A stretch of 28,071 bases of DNA, taken from the NCBI GenBank assembly GCA_934141475.1, contig CAKPCG010000022.1, forward strand, positions 1 to 28,071, in the 5' to 3' direction. A program made the translations under genes and the position numbers. Position 1 is the stretch's first letter. Each line of letters begins with the position of its first letter. The notes beneath the pieces are model-generated. The model searched no databases and had not been told where the DNA came from. It saw only the letters and a list, made by a program, of their open reading frames with translations. Shown one piece after another: positions 19,275 through 27,164 of the stretch. This DNA is from an uncultured Clostridia bacterium (lineage in GTDB: Bacteria; Bacillota; Clostridia; TANB77; CAG-508).

Positions 19275-20852
19275 TTATTTTGACAATCCGATAAGTTCGT
19301 TATCTTTACCATAAGTTTTTAAGATATTTTTTGGAAGCTTTGCCGGAGCATTTGCAACTAAATATCTGAAAATATTAAGATAAACAATGTCGGATTTTAA
19401 GGCATTTTTTTCTTTAAACATTCTTACTCTCTTAAGAGCTTTTGCCATATCTACAGCTTCACCATCTAAAAGAGTGGTCTTTTTGTTAAAGCAGAGTTTT
19501 GCCTGATTATCGGAAATAAATCCGATCTCTTTGTACACATCTTCAGCAGAAATCTTTTTGCTAAAATACTGTTCTAAGGTTTTCTCTTTTCCTTTAAACA
19601 GTGCACTTAAAAGTTCAAGATTTAAGTCTTTTTCTCTTGCAAATCCAATATTTTCCGCCCAGTCTTTAATAATCTTTTTCCAATCCAAGGTTTCGACCAC
19701 AAGACCTTCAATTCCATACTCTGAAACAGTCTTTTTCTGGTCTCCAAACTTAAATTCTGGATGATTTGAGAGCCATTTATACTGCTGTACATACATACGA
19801 AGCTCTTCTTTGCTTGCAACTACTAATGTATGTTCCATCTCCCCTCTAAGTTCAGTATAAATCTCATAATATGTGAATTTTTTGGTAGTAAGACTATATG
19901 GGTCTGTTCCCATTTTTCTTACCGCTGGCAAAGTTTTAATATCTACGTTTTTATTTACCAGCTTAATTGCTGCTTTTAAAAATCTGGCCTCTGCATGTTT
20001 AAGACCAGTTTTGGTGCAGAAATATGTTGGATCTGTAATCCACATAATAGGAAACATCTTCTTTTTTATTTCCTGTCTTACTGTTCCTGCCTTAAGAATG
20101 TAAATTTCATTTTTCTCCAATTCTGCAAATTTGTAGATTTCAGCCTGCACATTTTTAGGATATAAACCTATCAATGCCTTGATAAGCTCTAAGCTAACCT
20201 CTTTATCAGGCATAGGAGAAAAGTACTGCTTTTCAATAAAAAGCAAAATTTCTGGGAATAACGATACTTTTTCGTTAAACTCCCTTCTGCTTTCAGGATT
20301 GATTTTTCTGTCATAAGTTAAGTCATTCCAGAAAAATCCCTGGTCTTTTATAACAAAAGCCCATAATCTCAGCCATTTTACTCTTTCTACCACTCCCATT
20401 TCTTCTGGAGCGTCCAGTTTTGGAGCTACTCTTTCTGAGAAATCATGGAAAGCTTTTGAATACTGATAGCAGTTTTCCACTGTTCTGAATTTATTCCAGA
20501 AACTTTCTGCAAGAATTCTCATTTTTTTGAGATATTTTTCAGGTTTTTCTGTTTTAAAATCATAAAGGTCTTTTATCTTTTCCCAACCTTTAGGATCCTG
20601 TTTGATTACGACATTTTCCAGAAAATCCTTCATTCTTCTTGCAGAAATCGGAAAGTAGATGTCTTCTGGTGCGAGATATGAATAAATTACAACTAACTGC
20701 TCAACTTCATACTCGCTCAAGCCATCTTTTTCGACAACTCTAGCCAGAATCGCATCAGGATCTACATTTTCTCCGTAGCACCGGTTTGCTACATCATTTA
20801 CTTCTTTTACTTTGTTAATTGCATCCTGTACCATTTCTTCGTAGTTTTTCAT
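19275..20852 (-). CDS. Orphan 525-aa soluble protein, higher GC, possibly acquired
   Basis: I do not recognise this family. The product is soluble, with no signal peptide or membrane segment, rich in Lys/Glu and aromatic residues and apparently largely helical; no Walker or catalytic motif stands out. GAGGT lies seven bases before ATG 20852. A TTGACA-N17-TAAAAT promoter lies just upstream, so the gene has its own transcription unit. Its composition is visibly richer in G and C, with more AAG, CTG and GCC codons, than genes on either side, which suggests transfer. Codon 24 is an in-frame CGG that must be read as one amino acid: a +1 shift there would stop seven codons later. Its role is unknown. 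Confidence 0.8.
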   Translation of the reverse strand: MKNYEEMVQDAINKVKEVNDVANRCYGENVDPDAILARVVEKDGLSEYEVEQLVVIYSYLAPEDIYFPISARRMKDFLENVVIKQDPKGWEKIKDLYDFKTEKPEKYLKKMRILAESFWNKFRTVENCYQYSKAFHDFSERVAPKLDAPEEMGVVERVKWLRLWAFVIKDQGFFWNDLTYDRKINPESRREFNEKVSLFPEILLFIEKQYFSPMPDKEVSLELIKALIGLYPKNVQAEIYKFAELEKNEIYILKAGTVRQEIKKKMFPIMWITDPTYFCTKTGLKHAEARFLKAAIKLVNKNVDIKTLPAVRKMGTDPYSLTTKKFTYYEIYTELRGEMEHTLVVASKEELRMYVQQYKWLSNHPEFKFGDQKKTVSEYGIEGLVVETLDWKKIIKDWAENIGFAREKDLNLELLSALFKGKEKTLEQYFSKKISAEDVYKEIGFISDNQAKLCFNKKTTLLDGEAVDMAKALKRVRMFKEKNALKSDIVYLNIFRYLVANAPAKLPKNILKTYGKDNELIGLSK

Positions 20853-20908
20853 TTTTTTACCTCTTTTTTTCTTTTTTTAGCAATTTCTACCTTTTCTGAA
20901 TTTGCCAT
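20849..20908 (-). CDS. Possible leaderless 19-aa peptide overlapping the 525-aa gene
   Basis: ATG 20908 lies where the promoter predicts the transcription start (six bases after the -10). It encodes MANSEKVEIAKKRKKEVKK and its TGA overlaps the next ATG as ATGA. There is no Shine-Dalgarno site, so it would be leaderless. It may be only a 5' leader; the Lys-rich end partly reflects the Shine-Dalgarno and A-run of the next gene. Confidence 0.35.
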   Translation of the reverse strand: MANSEKVEIAKKRKKEVKK

Positions 20909-20914
20909 AATATT

Positions 20915-20943
20915 ATTTTATCACTGTAAGTAAATTATGTCAA
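20915..20943 (-). promoter_or_regulatory. Sigma-A promoter of the 525-aa gene
   Basis: On the minus strand TTGACA (20943-20938), 17 bases, TAAAAT (20920-20915). Confidence 0.8.
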
Positions 20944-21017
20944 TCTCACCCAGTTTTAATTGGATTTTATTTTAACCTTAATAGTATTTATCTTAATTTT
21001 TTTATTTCGGTTTTTAT

Positions 21018-22076
21018 CTATTTCATAGTTTTATTTGTTCTTCTTAAAAAGTTTTTTATTATTCTTAGTATTCGTAATTTATTTATATCTTTGTTAGCTG
21101 AATATTTTAGTACAAGCTTTTGGTATGTGCTTAAATATTCTTTTTTTACATTTTTAAAAGCATTTACATATAGGTCTTTATCTAATAATTCTTTAAATTC
21201 TTTTTCAATTTCTTTTTTGTTTTTTGGGTTACTTTTGTTAAAAAAATAATTACTCATATATATATCAATGCTTGTTACAATTTTCAAATTTAATGTATCT
21301 ACAAAATCTTCATCTTTATTGTATTTTTTTATATATTCTTGAACATATTTTATATATTTTTCATAATAATCAACCGTGTCTTTAGAAAATCTGTTACATA
21401 TAGAAAATTGATTTTGCTGATAATGGTATAAATATTCATTTAAAACATATATTTTATTTGCTTTTTCAAACGCTTCCATATTAAATAAGGCATCTGGCAT
21501 TCTAATTACATTTGGTATAAATTTCAAATTATTTTTTAAAATAAATTCTTTATTATATACTTTTGCCCACACAACAGAAATATTCGTTTTAGGAGGATAA
21601 TATTTTACAATTCCCTTCTCTATATTTTGGAGTTCTATCTCTTTTATATCTGATTCATTTAGCCATCCATTTTCGGTATAAAATTTATTTTTAACGCTTT
21701 GTTTCTCAAAATCAACATAACAATTAAAAATTATAATTTCATAATCTTTTATTTCCAATAAACAATTATGTACCTTTTGACACATATCTTTTTTTACATA
21801 ATCATCACTGTCAACAAAAATAATATTATTTGCTAAAGCATTTTTAATTCCTACATTTCTCGCTACTGATTCTCCTTGGTTTTCTTGCCTTATTAACTTT
21901 ATTCTTTCATCTTTAAATTTATTTACAATCCCTTTAACATCATTTTTAGAACCATCATCTACTACTAATATTTCTATATTTTTATAGGTTTGATTTACTA
22001 TGCTTTCTAAACACTTTTCTAAATAATTATCTGGTGTATTATATGTTATTACTATAACTGTTATATCTGGTTTCAT
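21018..22076 (-). CDS. Family 2 glycosyltransferase (GT-A fold)
   Basis: This enzyme transfers a sugar from a nucleotide-sugar donor to a surface glycan or teichoic-acid-like acceptor. It has the GT2 N-terminal pattern ITVIVITYNTPDNYLEKCLESI, VDDGSKNDV, NQGESVARNVGI and the metal-binding DSDD (VDSDDYV). The C-terminal half is Lys/Tyr-rich, without membrane helices. The start is ambiguous: ATG 22076 is 12 bases behind AAAGGA, ATG 22088 is directly against it, and TTG 22097 has no site. The acceptor is unknown. Codon use is the AT-rich style of the region and there is no in-frame CGG. Confidence 0.85.
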   Translation of the reverse strand: MKPDITVIVITYNTPDNYLEKCLESIVNQTYKNIEILVVDDGSKNDVKGIVNKFKDERIKLIRQENQGESVARNVGIKNALANNIIFVDSDDYVKKDMCQKVHNCLLEIKDYEIIIFNCYVDFEKQSVKNKFYTENGWLNESDIKEIELQNIEKGIVKYYPPKTNISVVWAKVYNKEFILKNNLKFIPNVIRMPDALFNMEAFEKANKIYVLNEYLYHYQQNQFSICNRFSKDTVDYYEKYIKYVQEYIKKYNKDEDFVDTLNLKIVTSIDIYMSNYFFNKSNPKNKKEIEKEFKELLDKDLYVNAFKNVKKEYLSTYQKLVLKYSANKDINKLRILRIIKNFLRRTNKTMK

Positions 22077-22170
22077 ATTTACTAACATTCCTTTCAAGGC
22101 GCAAAATTTGATTAAAATATTGTATTTTTCAATTTTTTCAAACTTCGCCTTTTTTTACCATTATATTTGA

Positions 22171-22217
22171 AAAATGCCGTCTATTTTGATGTTTGTACCA
22201 AAATAGACGGCATTTTG
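22171..22217. terminator. Strong hairpin between the DHH gene and the glycosyltransferase
   Basis: A 17-bp perfect stem (22171-22187 with 22201-22217) and a 13-base loop, 11 bases after the stop of the DHH gene. On the minus strand the stem ends in TTTT and is followed by TCAAAT, so it is a fair terminator. Confidence 0.75.
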
Positions 22218-22227
22218 TTGCTTGGTG

Positions 22228-23235
22228 CTAGTTATTTAAAATGGCGTTAATAACAAGATTAAATGTACTTTCTGCACTTTCTTTGATATTTAAATTTTCT
22301 ATTCTTACTTTAAATCCAACAGAATTATCATGGCCTCCGCCTTGTAAGAAAAGATTTTTCTTGATCATTTCATTGCAAATTTCATTTAATTTTACATTTT
22401 CTAAAGTTGTTCTAATAGAACCCTTAAACTGTTTTTGGTCATTTTCCATTAAGAGAATCAAGGTTTCGCATTTTTTCTCATGCATAACTTTTTCTATTAT
22501 GCTTTTGTGATTAATAAGTTTCAGATCTTTTTCATCATCTTTTAAATCACCTTGCATAATATATGTACAAGAAATTCCTTTCTTTTTGCTGTATCTCTTA
22601 AATGCCAATTCTATAAGTTCTTTGGTTCTTTCGTCTACTTCTAGCAGCTCTTTTTTTACTTTTGAAATATCGATTCCATTTTTTTCATTATATTCCAATA
22701 TGCTTTTACTTTCTTCAGTTACATTTATTGTTAAACCAATTGTATCTGATAAAATTCCAATTGTTATACATCTAAGAAAGTCCATCATGTTTATTTTTGA
22801 AACATAATTTTTAAATTCTCTAAATAAAATACATGTACAAGATGCAGCTTTTGGATCTATCAAAGCATATTTTGTATCTATTTTAAAGTTTAAAGCTTTA
22901 TGATGGTCAATTACAATTGTTTTTTCTGCAAAATTAGTATAGTTAAATCCTTCTGTTCTTACATAATTTGAACAATCTACAACAATTGCTACATCATATT
23001 TTCTTTCTTCAAGCTTTGTTTTTATAACCTTTTTAGAATCAATAAATTTTAGGTCATTGCTAGAATTTGGAATAAAAACATCGATGTTCTCTTTAGATTT
23101 TCCGATGCTTGTTAAAAACAAATACATAGCAATTGAGCTAGAAATAGCATCCCCATCTGGTCTTACATGGGTAATAATTAAAAATGTTCTTGCTCCTGAA
23201 ATAACTCTTCTTATTTCATTTGCCCGTTTTTTCAT
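22228..23235 (-). CDS. nrnA: DHH/DHHA1 phosphoesterase, NrnA-like (nanoRNase or pAp phosphatase)
   Basis: This family degrades 2-5 nt RNAs and often pAp, and some members hydrolyse cyclic-dinucleotide products. The motifs are ITHVRPDGDAISSS (I), VVDCSN (II), IDHHKA (III, DHH) and DPKAASCTCILF (IV), with GGGHDNSVGF in the C-terminal DHHA1 domain. The 335-residue length fits. ATG 23235 follows AAAGGAAG. Codon 4 is CGG and must be read in frame: a +1 shift would give a 7-residue peptide. The next gene upstream is the ClpX-like gene, with a gap of about 100 bases. Confidence 0.88.
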   Translation of the reverse strand: MKKRANEIRRVISGARTFLIITHVRPDGDAISSSIAMYLFLTSIGKSKENIDVFIPNSSNDLKFIDSKKVIKTKLEERKYDVAIVVDCSNYVRTEGFNYTNFAEKTIVIDHHKALNFKIDTKYALIDPKAASCTCILFREFKNYVSKINMMDFLRCITIGILSDTIGLTINVTEESKSILEYNEKNGIDISKVKKELLEVDERTKELIELAFKRYSKKKGISCTYIMQGDLKDDEKDLKLINHKSIIEKVMHEKKCETLILLMENDQKQFKGSIRTTLENVKLNEICNEMIKKNLFLQGGGHDNSVGFKVRIENLNIKESAESTFNLVINAILNN

Positions 23236-23335
23236 AATCTAACTTCCTTTCTCATTTTTCTAGGCAATAAAATTCGTTATTTTAAACTCATTTTACTGCC
23301 CAGAAAAGTGCTATTAAATTCTTCCTTGAAATGCT

Positions 23336-24541
23336 TTAAGATAATTTATATTTTGTATTGTCATCTACGGTTCTAGCAGTTATTCTACACTTAGTGTATG
23401 CTCCCGGATTTGCCATTACATCATACATTATCTTTGAGAACACGTAATTTACGGTATTGCTAAGTTCTCTTGCTCCGGTATCTAATAACAATGATTCCTC
23501 TGCAATCTTTGAAAAAATGTTTAAGCTATAAGATAATTTAATTCCTTCTTTAAGAAGTGCTGCTTCATACCTTCTAAAAATTGAAAGTTCTGAATTCTTC
23601 AAAATCTTAGCTAATGCACCTTTTTTCAATTCATTCATTTCCACAATGTTATCAATTCTACCAACAAATTCATTTGGAAATCCATAGTTTTTTAAGTCCT
23701 GCTTATTTATAAGTCTTTCTTTTTTAGGTATACTTTTTCTTGAAGCCGTTCCTGCCTGAAATCCCATTTTTTTCACATTAAGTCTTTTTTCTCTAATTTC
23801 CTCAATACCTTCAAATGCTCCCATAAGAACTACAGTTACATTTTTAGTATCAAAATCCACTTCTCTGGCTGATAAAAACTGACCTACTCTAACTTTTACT
23901 TTTGTTCCTTCAATAATTTTAAGTAAACTCTGAAGAACTTCTTTTCCTGATGGATCATCTGCTTTTAAGCTTGCTTTTTTATCGATTTCGTCAATAATTA
24001 AAAGTCCTTTTTCTGCTCGTTCCAGATTATTATCAGCTGATTCGAGTAAGTTTGATATCATTTCTGATACATCAAATCCAACATAACCTTCCTTTGTATA
24101 TTTGGTCGCATCTTCGATAGCATAAGGAATATTTAGCCTCTTGGCAATTTGAGTTACAGTTTCTGTTTTTCCAGTTCCACTTTTACCAATAATTAAAATG
24201 TTGGATTTTAAGTTTTCGTAAATAATTGATTTATAGATTTCAGTTAAGATTTCTCTTATCTGCATATCCTGCCCAACAATGTTTTTAAGCACTTCGTTTT
24301 CAACATCTTTAATTTTTGGTAATGGTTCGTTTTCTGTTTTTGGAATTTCCTCATTATTATCCATATCTTGAAAACCATTTACATCAAAATCTGGTTTAAA
24401 TAATGATTTGAAAAACTCTTCCGGATTTTTCATTTCATCTAAATTTATTTTTTGAATATGGACTTGTGGAAAATTAAAAGGAAAAGGTGGAAAATCATCC
24501 TCTTTTTCTGCTAAAATATACCGTTGTTTTTTGATTTCCAT
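23336..24541 (-). CDS. ClpX-like AAA+ unfoldase without zinc-binding domain
   Basis: The 401-residue protein has the ClpX core: Walker A GKSGTGKTE (near residue 119), pore loop KEGYVGFDV, Walker B LLIIDEIDK, FVGRIDNIVEM (FIGR-type box with Arg finger) and the C-terminal TGARELSNTVNYVFSKIMYDV. The N-terminus lacks the four-cysteine zinc domain of standard ClpX and instead has an acidic/Pro-Phe-rich segment (EDDFPPFPFNFP). MGFQAG sits where ClpX has its IGF loop that docks on ClpP, so contact with ClpP is possible but unproven. AAAAGGAGG lies before the ATG. The 5' leader contains a palindrome. Codon 7 is an in-frame CGG read normally; a +1 shift would end after 9 residues. It is probably a second, divergent ClpX. 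Confidence 0.85.
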   Translation of the reverse strand: MEIKKQRYILAEKEDDFPPFPFNFPQVHIQKINLDEMKNPEEFFKSLFKPDFDVNGFQDMDNNEEIPKTENEPLPKIKDVENEVLKNIVGQDMQIREILTEIYKSIIYENLKSNILIIGKSGTGKTETVTQIAKRLNIPYAIEDATKYTKEGYVGFDVSEMISNLLESADNNLERAEKGLLIIDEIDKKASLKADDPSGKEVLQSLLKIIEGTKVKVRVGQFLSAREVDFDTKNVTVVLMGAFEGIEEIREKRLNVKKMGFQAGTASRKSIPKKERLINKQDLKNYGFPNEFVGRIDNIVEMNELKKGALAKILKNSELSIFRRYEAALLKEGIKLSYSLNIFSKIAEESLLLDTGARELSNTVNYVFSKIMYDVMANPGAYTKCRITARTVDDNTKYKLS

Positions 24542-24566
24542 TATTAATAGCCTCCTTTTAGGTTTC

Positions 24567-24584
24567 GGTGCCTTATAAGGTACC
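24567..24584. promoter_or_regulatory. Palindrome in the leader of the ClpX-like gene
   Basis: GGTGCCTTATAAGGTACC is an 18-base palindrome with one mismatched pair, between the predicted transcription start and the ribosome-binding site. It is unlike CIRCE or CtsR boxes. It is a candidate repressor operator. Confidence 0.5.
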
Positions 24585-24607
24585 TTGTTGTTTTTTGATA
24601 CTTAGTT

Positions 24608-24636
24608 ATTTTATCATTTTTGTGGTTTTACGTCAA
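24608..24636 (-). promoter_or_regulatory. Sigma-A promoter of the ClpX-like gene
   Basis: On the minus strand TTGACG (24636-24631), 17 bases, TAAAAT (24613-24608). Confidence 0.75.
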
Positions 24637-24700
24637 CCTTTTTTATACATATAAAAATGTGCTATTGAATAAATCAATATTTTTTAGTTGGTAGTATATA

Positions 24701-24757
24701 CTATTGTGGCATTACATTTTTTTGACTCAACTTTCTGAGTATTTGATTATTCGTCAT
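24701..24757 (-). CDS. 18-aa mini-gene with own promoter and strong ribosome-binding site
   Basis: It encodes MTNNQILRKLSQKNVMPQ. AGGAGGT lies seven bases upstream of ATG 24757, one of the strongest sites in the window, and TTGAAA-N17-TATAAT lies 51 bases further up. Short hairpins follow (ACTCA..TGAGT inside the ORF, TATTGA..TCAATA after it). It lies upstream of the ClpX-like gene, on the same strand. It could be a leader peptide or a free small protein. I do not recognise it. Confidence 0.55.
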   Translation of the reverse strand: MTNNQILRKLSQKNVMPQ

Positions 24758-24807
24758 CTAAAAGACCTCCTGTTTAATTTATTTGCAACTTTAGGTTACA
24801 TAATTAT

Positions 24808-24836
24808 ATTATACGGGAGGTTATATATTTTTTCAA
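24808..24836 (-). promoter_or_regulatory. Sigma-A promoter of the 18-aa mini-gene
   Basis: On the minus strand TTGAAA (24836-24831), 17 bases, TATAAT (24813-24808). Confidence 0.65.
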
Positions 24837-24909
24837 TATTATTTCTTTATTAGTTCCATTGCGACGGAGGAGCAATTTAGTACATTATTGAATTTTTTAA
24901 ACAAAAAAT

Positions 24910-24958
24910 CCGATATAATATATCATGTAACATAATGTTACTTTTTATATTATATCGG
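24910..24958 (-). terminator. Intrinsic terminator of the BspA-like gene
   Basis: A 13-bp perfect stem (24910-24922 with 24946-24958) with a second inner hairpin GTAACAT..ATGTTAC. On the minus strand it is followed by ATTTTTTG. It lies 12 bases after the stop codon. Confidence 0.85.
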
Positions 24959-24969
24959 CTATTATATTT

Positions 24970-27009
24970 TTAACTATTTGTGTCTGTATATATTATTTTG
25001 GCACTGCAATCATATTTCCAATTTTCATTCCATCCAGATGGTAATTTATATGTATTTGATGCAAATGGAACTTTTATTTTTTGATTTGATGTCCAACCAT
25101 CAAATACACACCTACTCAATTTTGTTACCTTACTTAAATCTATTTCTGTTAGTCCTGTGCATCTGCAAAATGCATATTCTCCAATTTCTTTTATATTACT
25201 TAAGTCAATTTCTGTTAGTCCTGTACATCCATAAAATGCATAACCTTCAATTTTTGTTACATTACTTAAGTCAATTTTTGTTAGTACTGTACATTTCTCA
25301 AATACACCATATCCCATTTGTGTTACATTTTTTATATCAATTTCTGTTAGTCCTGTACATTCATAAAATGCATAATCTTCAATTTTTGTTACATTACTTA
25401 AATCTATTTCTGTTAGTCCTGTACATCCACGAAATGCACTATATCCAATTTCTGTTACATTTTCTGTATTTATTTTTGTTAGTTTTGTACATCCGTCAAA
25501 TACAGCACGTCCTATTTGTGTTACATTTTTTATATCTATTTCTGTTAGTCCTGTACATTCATTAAACTCACCATATTCAAGTTGCGTTATATTTTTTGGC
25601 AACTCTATTCTTTTTATTGAACTACACTCACTAAATGCAGAACTTCCTATACTTTCTATTTTTGAAATATCTATTTTTTCTAAATTTGAACATTTCTCAA
25701 ACGCTCTTGCTCCAATTTGTGTTACATTTTTTAAATCTATTTCTGTTAGTCCTGTACATTTATTAAATGCATCATCTCCAAGTTGCGTCATATCTTCTGA
25801 TAATTCTACTCTTTTTATTGAACTACACTCACTAAATGCATACATTCCTATGCTTTTTATTTTTGAAATATCTATTTTTTCTAAATTTGAACAATTCTCA
25901 AACGCTCTTGCTCCAATTTTTTCTACACTATCTGGAATATTTATTTCCTTTAATTCTCCCATCCCACAAAATGCATAATCGCCTATTTCTTTTAAATTAT
26001 TTGGTAGTACTACTTTTGTTATTACACTATTATTATAAAGATTTTTCTTATCTTCTTCATTTGCATTTATTGTATTTCCATAAATTTTTTCTATTGTATT
26101 TGGGAATATTACTGTTTTTACATTAGGTGTTCCATTTGAATTACCTTTTGTTTTTGCCGTTATAGACGCTTCTTTTATTGTATATATTTCACCATTTACT
26201 TCTTTTTCACATGGTACAACTAGTGTATCTGTTATACGATTTCCTTTATATATAATATCATAATATGTATTTATTTTTTGGTCATCTTCTCCCGAGCCAC
26301 TTCCTGAGCCTGAACCACTTCCACTTCCTGAACCTGAGCCACTCTCTTCTGCTAACTTTAATGTTTTATAATCTGACAATAAACTATTTTTAGATATTTT
26401 TTTGCAATCTATAGTAGAATTTACAACTTGTGCATATTTATATTCTTTTTTTTGGCTTAAATCATACAATACTCCATTACAATATACTGGATTCATTCCT
26501 GTTATTCTTACTGTTTTAGCATTTTTGTCTATTATTTCATATGTAAATAAGTCTGGTACTATATCTGCATCAGCTACTTCTTCACTATAATTTGGATTAC
26601 TTGATGTTCCTCCATTATTTCCTCCTGTATTATCTCCACCGGATATATCACCATTTCCATTTATTTTATATGTCTTTTCACCAGCTTTTATTGTCCATCC
26701 ATTTGTAGCGTCTCCTGATAATTCATAATTTCCAGCACCTACATTATTATCTAACGCTGCTCTTAAATTTTCATCTGTTATTGTTCCTAATCCATTAGAT
26801 AACGCCTCTGCTACTGCTAGTTTTACTTGCTCATCTATTTGTGCTGTTCCATTTGCGTCTTTTGCTTCTGTTGCTCTGTTTAGTATTCCATTTTGACCTG
26901 TAAGCATCGCTATTGTTATTCCTGCTAAAATTAGCAACACAATTATTGTTACTACAAGTGCTATAAGTGTAATACCTTGTCTTTGTTTGAATTTTTCTTT
27001 AAAATTCAT
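24970..27009 (-). CDS. BspA-like leucine-rich-repeat surface protein with prepilin-like N-terminus
   Basis: The 679-residue protein starts at ATG 27009 behind AAGGAG. Residues 1-11 are a short basic leader, then GITLIALVVTIIVLLILAG, nearly identical to that of the giant protein at 1-8372. A pilin-like helix and small domain run to about residue 120, with a Gly/Asn/Thr linker to 140. Nine Ser-Gly pairs form a second linker at about 222-239. From about residue 325 there are 23-residue BspA-type (LRR_5) repeats with the pattern FxxCTGLTEIDLSNVTxIxxYA. The end is KVPFASN..LPSGW. BspA-type proteins are adhesins or bind host matrix; here the prepilin-like N-terminus suggests pilus- or envelope-linked display. 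A second copy lies upstream. Confidence 0.88.
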   Translation of the reverse strand: MNFKEKFKQRQGITLIALVVTIIVLLILAGITIAMLTGQNGILNRATEAKDANGTAQIDEQVKLAVAEALSNGLGTITDENLRAALDNNVGAGNYELSGDATNGWTIKAGEKTYKINGNGDISGGDNTGGNNGGTSSNPNYSEEVADADIVPDLFTYEIIDKNAKTVRITGMNPVYCNGVLYDLSQKKEYKYAQVVNSTIDCKKISKNSLLSDYKTLKLAEESGSGSGSGSGSGSGSGSGEDDQKINTYYDIIYKGNRITDTLVVPCEKEVNGEIYTIKEASITAKTKGNSNGTPNVKTVIFPNTIEKIYGNTINANEEDKKNLYNNSVITKVVLPNNLKEIGDYAFCGMGELKEINIPDSVEKIGARAFENCSNLEKIDISKIKSIGMYAFSECSSIKRVELSEDMTQLGDDAFNKCTGLTEIDLKNVTQIGARAFEKCSNLEKIDISKIESIGSSAFSECSSIKRIELPKNITQLEYGEFNECTGLTEIDIKNVTQIGRAVFDGCTKLTKINTENVTEIGYSAFRGCTGLTEIDLSNVTKIEDYAFYECTGLTEIDIKNVTQMGYGVFEKCTVLTKIDLSNVTKIEGYAFYGCTGLTEIDLSNIKEIGEYAFCRCTGLTEIDLSKVTKLSRCVFDGWTSNQKIKVPFASNTYKLPSGWNENWKYDCSAKIIYTDTNS
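25100..26030 (-). repeat. Tandem 69-bp (23-residue) BspA-type repeats
   Basis: About 13 units recur with strongly similar DNA, for example the minus-strand segment encoding CTGLTEIDLSNVT. This is substrate for recombination that changes copy number. Confidence 0.85.
26290..26343 (-). repeat. Ser-Gly hexanucleotide microsatellite (9 units)
   Basis: Nine AGT/TCA-GGN units encode nine Ser-Gly pairs between the N-terminal domain and the LRR part. Unit gain or loss keeps the frame. Confidence 0.9.
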
Positions 27010-27164
27010 TTTTTTCTCCTTTTTCTTTGGTATTTTATACCTTTTTATTTTTATAAAATTTCATATTAGATTTATTTTACAAAATTATTACATACATGTT
27101 ACACAATGTACATCATAACTGAAAATATAATTATTTATTATTTTACTTTAAAATTATATACTCT

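Noticed and set aside
20780..20790. Shift at the CGG of codon 24 in the 525-aa gene
   Set aside because: The +1 frame stops seven codons later, and the zero frame continues as a coherent protein.
26290..26343. Ser-Gly microsatellite as a phase-variation switch
   Set aside because: The unit is six bases, so gain or loss does not change the frame; only linker length would vary.
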